From: Rattus norvegicus
Taxonomy: Eukaryota; Chordata; Mammalia; Rodentia; Muridae
Assembly (NCBI RefSeq): GCF_036323735.1
Contig: NC_086024.1
Location: 127,618,053-127,682,052 of the forward strand
Direction: 5' to 3'
DNA: 64,000 bases
The first letter of the stretch is position 1. Each line of letters begins with the position of its first letter. The notes beneath the pieces are model-generated. The model saw only the letters and a list, made by a program, of their open reading frames with translations. It had not been told where the DNA came from and made no database searches. Positions 11,509 through 22,165 of the stretch are shown in pieces. The translations under genes and the position numbers were made by a program.

Positions 11509-11660
11509 CCTACTATCCTCTTAACTCCCCTCCCCATGCCCTGAATAAACTCTATCCTATACTATACCTCCTGGTCTCTCGAGGGAAGGGACGTCTCAGC
11601 ATGGGTCCGCTGAGGCACCCCCTTTCCTCATACCTCACCACACCTCCATAGAACATACCC
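11284..11660 (+). mobile_element. ERVK-like solo LTR (subfamily not assigned)
   Basis: Starts TGTTAGAATTCTGTCTAAGC, with a TATA box (TATAAAA) at 11348-11354 and a polyadenylation signal AATAAA at 11544-11549. A CT microsatellite (11464-11505) sits between them in the expected R region. No internal retroviral genes flank it, so it looks like a solo LTR. The exact 3' edge and a clean target-site duplication could not be fixed. Confidence 0.6.
11464..11505. repeat. (CT)n microsatellite within the LTR
   Basis: About 21 CT units between the TATA box and the polyadenylation signal of the LTR-like element. Confidence 0.97.
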
Positions 11661-12847
11661 CCTTCTCTTTATCTTTTTAAAAACACAGCAGACATGGTGA
11701 CACAAATGCTCTAGTTCTAAGGCAATGGTGTGTCGGGTTCATGGACAGAGTGGTCAAAGTGGGAAGTGGGTAAGGGACGCTTCAGAGAATCCTGAAATGA
11801 AACTGACCAGGTTCCAGGGGGAAGGTCCACCATCTTCCCTGATTTAAAAAAAAAAAAAGCCTCATACACCGTGTAGAGGGTGGGACAGCTGAGCAGGTCA
11901 GGGTGTGGGGGATGGAACTGTTAGGAACCAAAGGAGATGTATCAGGAGGACGAGGGACACCTATCCTGCAGTGTGGACTTCAGCCCCAAGGACCTTGGTC
12001 TTTATGGCCTGGGTGAGTCCATGCCCACCTACGGCTGAGACCCAGAACCTCAGGACTCTGGGCTGGTTTAGGATGTCCTCTTGGCACTGAGAACAGGCAT
12101 CAAACTGGCTTGCAGCCAGCATTATGAAAGGCTTCTTCAGCTCATCAGCACTCCAGGCACATAGGCATTCGCTCAGCAGCCGATCTACTTAGAAGGTCTG
12201 GGCTGTAACTTATGGGATTCTCCAGGAAGTGGCCTGGGCTGGGGATGGAGGGGGCAATGCTGGGAAATGCTGTCCCAGGAGGGGTCCCTGCTCCATAGAG
12301 CTTCCCAGTAGTGTATGCTCACCCTGTAGCTAGCTGACTGCCACCCACCAATGCCATGTAGCTATGCATAACGGACTCTATTTGCTAGCCTGGGCCTGCC
12401 TCCGTGCATGAGTGCTCACACCCTGTTTATTATAAAAGCATATAGAGGTGCGTTTTGAGGTCTGAGACTGGAGAATAATGGAAGTCTCGGTCTGCCTGGA
12501 GGTAGACTGGGACACTTCTGCAACCTAGGCTATCTCAGTCTCTTCCTCTTGATTTGCATTGTTCTGGGTCTGCTCTGTCTCCTGTTGTAGCCGATTGGCA
12601 TCTGGGCCTGGGTTGAGGAGCAAAGAATCCCTCTTGCTTACATTTGCTAGGTTTTCGTGTCTCCTGACAAGAAAGATACCTGGCTGCAGCCTAGCCTCTT
12701 TCTGTCCCAGTTTCAAATTCCCTAGAGGAAGCCCATTGGTCCTGCTTGGTTCAGAGGCTCAGTCAGCTATGACTAGGGAACAAGAAGCTGTTATATATAG
12801 CAAGATGGTAGCCAAGGTTGAGGAAATAAAAAACAAGACCAAAGCCC
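11661..12847. other. intergenic sequence after the LTR
   Basis: Non-repetitive by eye. No coding signal in any frame. Confidence 0.45.
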
Positions 12848-12965
12848 TTGAGAGAAGCACAGTTGGTAAAGACACTTGCTGCCAAGCCTGAAGACATGAG
12901 TTCAAAACCCAGACTTGTCAGGATAGAGAGAACCAATTCCCACAGGTTATCCTCTGACCTTCACG
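12848..12965 (+). mobile_element. B3-type SINE fragment
   Basis: AGTTGGTAAAGACACTTGCT, GACATGAGTTCAAAACCCAG and GGTTATCCTCTGACCTTCA. Confidence 0.75.
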
Positions 12966-13120
12966 CCCTCTGCCTCTCTTTCTTTTCCTCTTGATCTCTT
13001 GTGATGAGATTGGCCTCAGATCACCATTCACCTGCCTCAGATTCTTGGTGCTGAGTTTACAAGTTTGTGCCACACCACATGACCTAGCCTATCATTGAAG
13101 TGTTTTAAAGTGTAGACAGA

Positions 13121-13260
13121 TAGACATGGTGGTGCATGCCTTTAATCCCAGCACTTGGAACACAGAGGCAGGCGGATCTCTGTGACTTGGAGGACTGGTT
13201 TATGTAGCAAATTCCAAGCTAGCCAGGACTACATAGTGAAGCCCTGTCTCGGAAACAAAC
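13121..13260 (+). mobile_element. B1 SINE
   Basis: Forward B1 (GGTGGTGCATGCCTTTAATC) ending GAAGCCCTGTCTCGGAAAC. Confidence 0.92.
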
Positions 13261-13533
13261 GAATGAACTTGAAAAGGCAAGCACAGACATTACAGAATTT
13301 CACGCTAAGCAATTAGTCATGCCTGAGGATGGCATGTGTTCGTACAGCAGAGGCAGTCCTACCTACAACAGCAACACCCCCTCCTCTATGCAACCCAGCC
13401 CCCTCGGTTACACCCAGACTTACATAAAGGTCCTCAAAATGTCTTTCATGGGTTGCTGTCTTCAGATCTGCTGTTCAGAGGGTCTTGGCCTTCGGGTCTG
13501 AATCAGCAACCAGAAAGTCCTTCCTGGCTTCAC

Positions 13534-13862
13534 TTACGTTGCTGTGATAAAAATACCCTGACAGTAAGCAACTGCAGGGAGGAAGGAGTTTATTTCAGCT
13601 TACAGTTCCAGGCTATAGGTTATCCCTGTGGGGAAATCAAGGCAGGAACTCCATACAGCCCGTCGTAGTACACAATCCGTCGTAGTACATCCATAATCAA
13701 GAGCAGAGAGAAGTGAATGCATGCTCTCTTGTTGGCTCAGTTCAGTTTCTTCACTCATACAATTCAGGACAGACCTCCACTTCTGCACATGGCCTAGGGA
13801 ATGGTGCCACCTACAGTTGGATGGGTCTCCCCAGATCACTCAATAAGACAATCTCCCATAGA
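13534..13862 (-). mobile_element. same rodent interspersed repeat family, reverse copy
   Basis: Starts GTTGCTGTGATAAAAATACC and GGAGTTTATTTCAGCTTACA, the reverse of the end of the family seen at 24433-24745. An 18-bp direct repeat (CCGTCGTAGTACA) at about 13662-13690 lies within it. Confidence 0.5.
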
Positions 13863-13887
13863 CATACCTACAGGCCAGGGTAGTGTG

Positions 13888-14182
13888 GACAATCCCTCAT
13901 TAATACTTCTTTCTTACCCTGGGCTCCAACCTCATAGGTAGCAATGAATAGCCTAGTAAGAGCACCAGTGGAAGGGGAAGCCCTTGGTCCTGCCAAGACT
14001 GAACCCCCAGTGAACATGATTGTTGGGGTGAGGGCAGAAATGGGGGGAGGATGGGGAGGGGAACACCCATAGAGAAGGGGAGGGGAGGGGGTTAGGGGGA
14101 TGTTGGCCCGGAAACCCAGAAAGGGAATAACAATCAAAATGTAAATAAGAAATACTCAAGTTAATAAAGATGGAAAAAAAAA
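13888..14182 (+). mobile_element. L1 LINE 3' UTR fragment
   Basis: G-rich 3' UTR of the same type as at 9600-9900 but in forward orientation (AACACCCATAGAGAAGGGGA), ending with AATACTCAAGTTAATAAAGA and a short A-tail. Confidence 0.88.
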
Positions 14183-14461
14183 AGAATGTCACAAAGTTGA
14201 CATTTCCACTTCAATTATCTGACTGAACCAGTGATTTTTATACGTGGTTACACATTTGCTACAATCATCTCTAATATTGAAAAGAAAATTTATATTATAG
14301 CTGTGCTTAAATAAAACATTAGATAGTCTGTAAACTTACATGTTCCTGATGATAAATGTCTGTCACTGTAAAAAAAAATCCTTCCTTCTTCCTCAGTGAT
14401 TTATAGTAAGTTGACAGCCAGCACTGACCACTGTAAAACCCACGAACACTTTACAATGTTT

Positions 14462-14569
14462 TCTTTCTTTTTTTTTTTTTTTTTCTTTTTTTTCGGAGCT
14501 GGGGACCGAACCCAGGGCCTTGCGCTTGCTAGGCAAGTGCTCTACCACTGAGCTAAATCCCCAACCCCC
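14462..14569 (-). mobile_element. ID SINE
   Basis: Reverse ID with an 11-bp target-site duplication TTACAATGTTT at 14451-14461 and 14570-14580. Confidence 0.96.
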
Positions 14570-14656
14570 TTACAATGTTTCCTTTACACTGTTTTCTGTG
14601 AGCATCAGATCTTGGAGTGTCAGATCTTCTCGGGCATAAGAAAATGAGAGCTGCTG

Positions 14657-14766
14657 GTGGGGGCACGTGGGAGGCAGAGACAGGCGGATCTCTGTGAGTT
14701 CCAGGCCAAACCAGTCTACAAAGTGAGTTCCAGGACAGCCAGGGCTACACAGAGAAACCCTGTTCT

Positions 14767-14800
<34 letters not shown>
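14657..14800 (+). mobile_element. B1 SINE with GA-repeat tail
   Basis: Forward B1 lacking its first bases, ending GAGAAACCCTGTTCTTGG and running into (GA)n at 14771-14799. Confidence 0.88.
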
Positions 14801-14804
<4 letters not shown>

Positions 14805-15612
14805 GAACGCTTACCAGCTGGCAACTCACGGATAAATGCTGTGGCAGTGTGGGGAAAATAAGGAAACATCAGAGGAGAGGCAAGAGCGGGAGATCAGAAA
14901 GGTTGGGAGAGTGGAGCCAAAGAGCTGGCAGACGGCCCACAGGGGAGCTGCTGGCCCGAGACCTCTGGGAAAATCCTGCCGCTCCTTTAGTTGGTGACTT
15001 CCTCCGGTGTGGTCTTACCAATATCCCTGCATATCTCCCTGGGGGAAAAGGGCTAGGTGCCACATGGATGACAGCCTGTGATGAGTGAGGACCCCACAGA
15101 CAGTGTCTCTGTGTGGCCCCTGGCTGCTGAATCATGGAGTTGCTTGCTCCCTGTTTGAGAACCTAGTGACAGATGAGGTCCTTGCCCAGGCTACAGAGTA
15201 AGAAATGCCAGGACCTTGCTCACAGAGAGTAGCCTAGGCCAGCTCTAGCCTCAGGCACTGTGATAGTTACTCTTCATCTTCTACCTGATGGGATTTAAAA
15301 TCACCATGGAAACACACCTGGGAGGGCGTTTCCAGAAAGGCAGAAGGCAGAATAGGGAAGATGCACTCCGAGTGCCGGCAGCACCGGGAAACCTAAAAGG
15401 ACAAAAACTTGAAGAACAAGCAGTCAGTGCTCTTAACCACTGAGCCACCTCTCCAGCCTGGAAAGGGGCATTATTTGCACTTAAGGACAAAGTGGAAACT
15501 TACTATTGTGTCTCACACCCGTGATCCCTGCACTTGGGATTCTGAGGCAGGAGCATCCCTGTGAGTTTGAGACCATCTAGGACTACAGAGTAATTAAAAT
15601 AAAATAATAACA

Positions 15613-15725
15613 GGGGTTGGGGATTTAGCTCAGTGGTAGAGCACTTGCCTAGCAAGTGCAAAGCCCTGGGTTCGGTCCCCAGCTCCGAAAAAAAAAAAAA
15701 AAAGAAAAAGAAAAAGAAAAAAAAA
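15613..15725 (+). mobile_element. ID SINE
   Basis: Forward ID (GGGGTTGGGGATTTAGCTCA) with a long A-rich tail and a short AATAACA flanking repeat. Confidence 0.94.
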
Positions 15726-15741
15726 GAATAACAAAACAAGG

Positions 15742-15977
15742 GACGAGAGAGACAGCTCGGCAGTAAGAACACTGACTGTTCTTTATTCCCAGCACCCACA
15801 GGGCAGACCACAACCATCTCCAGTGCCAGTCGCTGAAGAATCCAATGTCTTCTCCTGGTCTCTGTAGGCACTGCCGGTATATGTGGTGTACAGACATACA
15901 AACAGGCAAAACAACCATGTACATAAATAAAAATATACACATAAATATAAAAATAAATAAGTCTTAAAAAAAAAAAA
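15742..15977 (+). mobile_element. B2-type SINE
   Basis: GAGAGAGACAGCTCGGCAGT head, then CAGACCACAACCATCTCCAG and an AAATAAATAAGTCTT tail. Confidence 0.8.
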
Positions 15978-16422
15978 GAACAAGCTGAAACCGGAGACAA
16001 GCTTGCCTCTGTTTAAGGAAAATATAAACGAAGAATCAATGTGGAGAGGAGGACCCAAAGATGGACAGATGGGGAAGCTGCCATCACTGGAGAGAGGGGA
16101 GGTCCTATGCACACCGAGGCACTCTTGTGGAGATCAGAGGACCAACGATCTTGGGCGTTGGCCTCAGACTCACAAGCTTTGTGTTTACTCATTGACTTTT
16201 CTACCCATTGAGCCTTTCCAGCTCCTGATCACTGCTTAAGGGTTGTGTCTTTTATGACGAGTGATTTTTCGTAGGACCCCCCTGGCTCCCCAGGAAGGAG
16301 AACTAGAAGCAAAGCCCTGTTTGGCTCCTCCTTCATAAGGAAGAGCTACACCAGAGAGTAGGGGCAGAGGGCAAGCAAGGGAGGCGAGTTGACAAGCAGC
16401 CCCTTCAATGAGAGGATGTCTG

Positions 16423-16559
16423 GGGCTGGAGCGATGGCTCAGCGTTTGAGAGCACTGATTGAGTTCAAATTCCAGCGACCACATGGTGGCTCACAACCAT
16501 TTGTAATGGGGTCCAATATTCTCTTCTTGTGTGTCTGAAGATAGCTACAGTGTATAAAA

Positions 16560-16562
<3 letters not shown>
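16423..16562 (+). mobile_element. B2 SINE with GA-repeat tail
   Basis: Forward B2 (GGAGCGATGGCTCAGCGTTT) whose tail runs into (GA)n at 16563-16631. Confidence 0.9.

Positions 16563-16631
<69 letters not shown>
16563..16631. repeat. (GA)n microsatellite
   Basis: Uninterrupted GA units grown from the tail of the B2 at 16423. Confidence 0.98.
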
Positions 16632-16636
<5 letters not shown>

Positions 16637-18513
16637 CCTGGACTTCTAGGACCCTTCGAAGGGGAACATTTCGCTTCATGGATCGGAATGTCTCCCATCT
16701 CCCATGGGTCAAACGATTAATCAATAGGGCATTAATTCCTCCTCCACCCTACTCTACAGAGGTTGTGGGGCTGTTGTTGACACTAGGATCTGGGAGGAAG
16801 GTAATAAAAAGGAGAAACTACAAGGTGATGTTGTGGGCTTTTTGTTGTTTGCTTTTTAGGGGTGTGTGCTTCTGTCTGGTGTGTGTGTGTGTGTGTGTGT
16901 GTAAGTCTTCATTTGGTAGCCCATGCTGCCCGCCCGGGTCAGAGGAGACCTCTTAGAAGGCCGGAGGTTGAGAGCAGGAGAGAATTCCCAGGCCAAGGGA
17001 ATGCAGGTTACTGAGAGTCAGATTACCCGGCCAGAACGACTCAGCAGCGTTTAGGGACCTACTGTGTTCAAAGAAAAACAGCTCAGTGAGCAGTTACGGA
17101 ACACCAAGAATTTACCAGAACGTGGCCCCCTATTGTTCAGCAGCCCTGCCCTCTCCCCTTTTCTGGGAACTGCCTGATTTCCTGCACTTCCCCACCCCCA
17201 CCGCACATGGTTACCATAGGAACAACCTCGGTCCTACCATTGGACCGCACCCCTCTGGCCACAGTTGATTGGACTAGAAGTGAACACCTCACCGAGGCTG
17301 GACCAATCAGAGACTCGGACCCTGGAGAATTGGGAAGGTTGGGATCTAGAGAGTGATTGAGGCTCTGCTTGCACGGCTGGACAAGTTGGGTCGTTGGTTA
17401 GGCAGATCCTGCCAGCCAGCTTTTCAGTCGAATGAAGAGAAACAGTGAGGTGTTAATGAGGAAGACGAAAGATAGGAATAATTGTGGGACCTGGTTCCTG
17501 GGCGCCCAAGACATAGCTGCACCCCTACCCTGGGGCTCTGCAGAACAAAGCACTCTTTCTGCTTCAGTTGCATCCAGTGGGTTTCTGTGGATTGTGAGAC
17601 AAGTCTTAACGAATACCATGCCAAGTGCTGGGGCTTTATGGATGCATGGTCTCTGCCCCCAAGAAGGTCATAAAAGCAGCAGGAGGGCCAGACATGTACT
17701 AAACATTAACTACTGGGGGAAGTGCTGTCATAAAAGATCATTCAAAGCAGCAGAGTGCCCGGGAATAAATTATGATAACAGATGTAATGGGGATGTGGAA
17801 ACGCCCTAGCTGTGTAATTCTCTCATAATTATGAGAATCAATTGCATTTTCCCTTTCCACCTAATCAGGAACGTGGCCACCTTCCTTTCAGAATGACTCG
17901 ATCCAACTGGGCAAACCACCCCGGGCCTGGGCTCCGCTTTCCTCATTGGCAGGTTTTGCTTTTTGCTTTTGTTTTCTGATAAATATCAGCTGGGTTTCCC
18001 AAGGATTTAGGAAACGTTGGTTTTTACTGTGGGGGTGAGAGGTTCCCTTCTCTGCGCTGACTCCACCAACCGCTCACTGTTCCGTGAATGTGAAGGCTGC
18101 TGACTCAATGTAAGAGAATCCTGGGTGTGGGCCACTGATGGAGAGCTCTGCTGATTGATATACCACTGCCTTGTTAACCTCAGGATTGGGACATTCTATC
18201 TGGAGAAAAGGTGTGACCCTTTTCATCTCTCCGATTTTAAAGCATTCAGACCTGCACAGCACTCTCATCATTCACAAAAGGGCAAGAGCACCTTATCGAG
18301 AAAGGCGGGCTGTCCACCCTCATAGCAGTCACCTGTCGCTTCTGCTGAACACCTGTCAGTTCTTCAGGCCTAGAGTGGATGCGCCTTGGCTTAAAGGAAG
18401 AAAGTGACTCCCATGTCAACCGGATCTTGTTCAAAGCACACCGCGCATATTGTACAGCATGAGACACTTTATAAGTAGCACCTCTTGACATCCTGGGAAG
18501 ACTGATTTGAGGA
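16632..18513. other. largest low-repeat stretch of the 5' half
   Basis: Contains an ATTGG at 17239-17243, GATTGG at 17267-17272 and CCAAT at 17303-17307. A fragment at about 17618-17690 (CATGCCAAGTGCTGGGG, TCTCTGCCCCCAAGAAGG) resembles an old mammalian-wide repeat. No exon was recognised. The 125-residue frame at 17432-17809 lacks recognisable domains. Confidence 0.45.
16880..16902. repeat. (GT)n microsatellite, short
   Basis: About 11 GT units. Confidence 0.95.
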
Positions 18514-19095
18514 CACACACACACACACATAGACATATACACACACAGAGACACAGACACACATAGACACACACAGACACACACACAGACATACACACAC
18601 ATAGACATACACACAGACACAGACACACACAGACACACACAGACACACACAGACAGACATATACACACACAGAGACACAGACATATACACACACAGACAA
18701 ACACAGAGACACAGACATACACACACACAGACACACACACACAGACATACATACACACACAGACATATATACACACAGAGACACAGACACACACACAGAC
18801 AGACATACACACACATAGACATACACACAGACACAGCACACACAGACACACACAGACATACATACACACACAGACATATATACACACAGAGACACAGACA
18901 CACACACAGACAGACATACACACACATAGACATACACACAGACACAGCACACACAGACACACACAGACATATACACACAGAGACACAGACATACAAACAC
19001 ACACAGACATATACACACACAGAGACACAGACATACACACACAGACATACACACACAGAGACACAGACATACACACACAGAGACACAGACATACA

Positions 19096-19144
<49 letters not shown>
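18514..19144. repeat. CA-based complex satellite (CACAGA/CATACA variants)
   Basis: About 630 bp built from CACACA, CACAGA and CATACA blocks, ending in pure (CA)n at 19098-19144. A higher-order period of 111 bp is visible: CAGACAGACATACACACACA at 18796 recurs at 18907 with its surroundings. The lack of T-A-G/T-A-A words on the minus strand produces very long Cys/Val open frames in all readings. These are not genes. Confidence 0.95.
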
Positions 19145-19147
<3 letters not shown>

Positions 19148-19328
19148 ATCAGGCACCTGTTGACATGCCTGTATTTGATTCCTTGGGACCCACACAGGGG
19201 AAGGAACCAACTCTTGCAAGTTGTCCTCTGACAACTATAGGTGCATTGTGCGGTGACATGCACAGTAGATGCATGTGCAGGCACAGGAACAGAGAACAAA
19301 TACCTCTTTAAAAACTGTGTCTTAAGTG

Positions 19329-19518
19329 GCTGGGGAGATGGCTCAGAGTTTAAGAGCACTGGCTGCTTTCCCAGAGGTCCTGAGTTCAATTCCCAGCAAC
19401 TACAAGGTGGCTCACAACCATCTGTAATCAGATCCATTAGATCCAGTGCTCTCTTCTGGAGTGCTGGAATCTATGCAGGCAGAACACTGTATATGTAATA
19501 AAGAAATCTTTTTTAAAA
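19329..19518 (+). mobile_element. B2 SINE
   Basis: Forward B2 (TGGGGAGATGGCTCAGAGTT) with an AATAAAGAAATC tail. Confidence 0.93.
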
Positions 19519-19884
19519 ATGTGTCTACACTGAACATGCATGTGTTTCCCCCTTGGCATTGTTTCCTGAAGGATACAGTGTAGTGACCATTTACACAATG
19601 TTTACATTGTATTAGGCAGTGTAAGTAATCAAAAGCAGTTTTATATCTGGCAGCTCTTTGCATGGCCTACTTTAAATCCTTTCAAGATTATGAAGTAAGA
19701 CCAATTCCTGAACTTGGAGCTCATTTCTCAGCGTATTGGGGTCCAGGAAATCCTATCGATCCCCCGTCTCTTCTTCTGACAACCCTGAGGTTACCACAGT
19801 GATTCACATCCATTTGTTTCCTAGGTTCTGACACTATTACAGCCTGCTATGTGTGGGCTAACCTCATAGTTGAGCAGCAAGGAC

Positions 19885-20000
19885 TTTTTTTTTCTCCCAT
19901 TGCCCCAGCTCTGTAGACCAGGCTGGCCTCAAACTCACAGAGCTCTGTCTGCCTCTGCCTCCCAAGAGCTGGGACTAAAAGTGTGCTCCTTTATCTCTTC
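19885..20000 (-). mobile_element. B1 SINE
   Basis: Reverse B1 with TGTAGACCAGGCTGGCCTCA and CTCTGCCTCCCAAGAGCTGG. Confidence 0.88.
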
Positions 20001-20019
20001 CAAGCAGCAAGCACTTTTT

Positions 20020-20078
20020 TTTCCAGAGCTGTGGACCAAACCCAGGGCCCTCTACCACTGAGCTAAATCCCCAACCCA
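20020..20078 (-). mobile_element. ID SINE with internal deletion
   Basis: Reverse ID in which the TTGCGCTTGCTAGGCAAGCG segment between the two promoter boxes is missing. Target-site duplication AGCAGCAAGCACTTTT on both sides. Confidence 0.88.
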
Positions 20079-20549
20079 GCAGCAAGCACTTTTAACTACT
20101 GACCCATTTTCCAGTCCTAGACTTTTTCTCCCCAAATATCTTTGATTCCCAGTAGGTAGAATGGTCAGACATGGAAGCCAAAGCTAAAGAGGGTGGGAAT
20201 GGGGGATGGCTATATTTTCATGGGAGGCGGGAGGGTTCAGTCTGACCTAATCGTTGAAAGCAAAGAATGAAATTCTGGGACAGGTGTCATCTTTGGCGCT
20301 TGCTCTTGGGCTAATATCAAACACTATTGCAGTGCCTTGTTTCTCAGATTACTTTATCTCAGCCAATCTGTCTGCAAAATTGATTATAACCCCCAAAGTA
20401 TTCTGCAGCCCAAGAACTTCCAAGACATCTCAAGCCAGCTGTGCTGCCCTCGCTGACGTGTGGCTATTATTTCGTTCTACCTGCTAGAGTGGCGCCACAC
20501 TGTGGCCACACTGTGAATAGCACACAGCGCCACCAGGTTGCTTTGCAAT

Positions 20550-20710
20550 TTTCCTTCCTTCCTTCCTTCCTTCCTTCCTTCCTTCCTTCCTTCCTTCCTT
20601 CCTTCCTTCCTTCTTCCTCCCTCCCTCCCCTTCCCTCCTTCCCCCCCTCTCTCTTTCTTTCTTTCTTTCTTTCTTTCTTTTTTTCTTTCTTTCTTTCTTT
20701 CTTTCTTTTT
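20550..20710. repeat. (TTCC)n and (TTTC)n tract
   Basis: Pure pyrimidine: TTCC units to about 20612, mixed CCCT/CTCT, then TTTC units from 20653 to 20709. Confidence 0.97.
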
Positions 20711-20862
20711 TGCTTTCTGATTTGCTTGTGTTTCCCCTCTGTTCTGCAAATGGAACTCAGGGTCTTTTTATACCAGCAGACAAACACTTAATTGCAAAGA
20801 AGTGTCCTCATCTCTCCCAGTGTGGCAGCCCATATTCTGACAACGGAGCATCGTTTGAGGCA

Positions 20863-21112
20863 GCTTCTTCTTCTTCTTCTTCTTCTTCTTCTTCTTCTTC
20901 TTCTTCTTCTTCTTCTTCTTCTTCTTCTTCTTCTTCTTCTTCTTCTTCTCCTTCTCCTTCTCCTTCTCCTTCTCCTCCTCCTCCTCTTCCTCCTCCTCCT
21001 CTTCCTTTTCCTCCTTCTTTCTTCTTCTTTTCTTCCCCTCTCTTCCTCTTCCTTCTCCACCACCTCTTCCTTCTCTTCCTCCTCCTCCTCTTCCTCCTCT
21101 ACTTCTTTTGTT
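20863..21112. repeat. (CTT)n and CT-rich polypyrimidine tract
   Basis: About 29 uninterrupted CTT units, then (CTTCTC)n and CT-rich sequence. It is nearly purine-free for about 195 nt. Confidence 0.97.
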
Positions 21113-21436
21113 TTTAATGTATCCAAACTTGATTGTTTAACTTCTCATAAGGTTACAACTTATCTTTCATAGCTTGACAGTGCTCCTGAGTATACACACA
21201 ACCCCAAGAAAAAGCCACATGCTCTGTGGTTGTCAGAAAAGGGGCTGGGGAACATCAGTTCCGGCAGGCTCTTGGATTCAGCACAATAATAGAGCGCCTC
21301 CTGTACTGAGTGAGAAAGTTCCTGAATTTGTAGCTTCCATGACAAAACAAGCCTTCTTTCTGGGGGCAGACTTGTGTTTGCCCATGGGATGACTTTATTA
21401 TACATGAAACAAATTCTGAGAAGCCTCAGGGCACAG

Positions 21437-21540
21437 CACACTGTCGGGGCGTGTTTAGCACTTAGAACACACCTGGGTCCAATCCTTGGCACTACCCTTC
21501 AAGGGAAAAAAAGGCAAGAAAAAAAGAAAAAGAAGAGAGA
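21437..21540 (+). mobile_element. old ID-like SINE fragment
   Basis: TTTAGCACTTAGAACACACC, then a GGGTCCAATCCTTGGCA B-box-like segment and an A-rich tail ending in (GA)n. Confidence 0.5.
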
Positions 21541-22095
21541 GAGAGAGATTGAAGAGCTAGGTTTTTGGGTTATTATTTTTTTCTAGTCGATTTCAAGTTA
21601 AAAGGAAGTAAAAAGGCTGAGAAGGTCAGCTGTGTCAGATGTACGCAAACCTCTCCGAATCACTACACTTCACAATGCTTATGTCAGGATAGGTCTATAC
21701 CTTGTTTCCATAATCCATATGGATCGGGGCAGTGTTAAAGCTCTTTGGAGTTGGACATATGATAAAGTCCTCTATCCCCAGATATGGCCGCTGGGTGTAC
21801 TGTCTCCTGAGGAGGGTTTAATAGGAACTGCCCACTCTCCATTATGAAGCAAACACAGCACAGCCCCTAGGGATAAAAACCCTGGTCACCCAGACAGTCC
21901 CCGCAGACAAGGTTTTCTGAGGCCCGCGGCATCACTCCACAAGCAACTCCACAACACCGCGATAGATCCTGACCCAAAGGAACTGAGCCATCCTGAATGA
22001 GTATAGTTCGGGGAGTGGCAGGCTTGTGTAATAAGTGAGGCTTGTATACAGTAAGAGAATGTATACATGTGTGAAAAAATGGTAAAGAAAGATGC

Positions 22096-22165
22096 AGGGG
22101 CATAGCTGAGCAGCACGGTGCTTGCCTAGCACGCACAAGGCCCTGGGTTCAATGCCCACCACTGC
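22096..22165 (+). mobile_element. old ID-like SINE
   Basis: Diverged ID relative (GGGGCATAGCTGAGCAGCAC, B box GGGTTCAATGCCC) without a clean A-tail. Confidence 0.65.

Noticed and set aside
15503..16112. Minus-strand frames of 97-165 residues.
   Set aside because: They run through an ID and a B2-type SINE, with Phe/Lys-rich stretches from A-tails.
18246..19437. Minus-strand open frames of 267-322 residues rich in Cys/Val.
   Set aside because: They are translations of the CA/CAGA/CATA repeat in all three frames. No unique protein segment or splice context supports a gene.
20441..21172. Overlapping frames encoding poly-Ser, poly-Leu, poly-Arg and Lys/Glu tracts on both strands.
   Set aside because: They are products of the TTCC, TTTC and CTT repeats.
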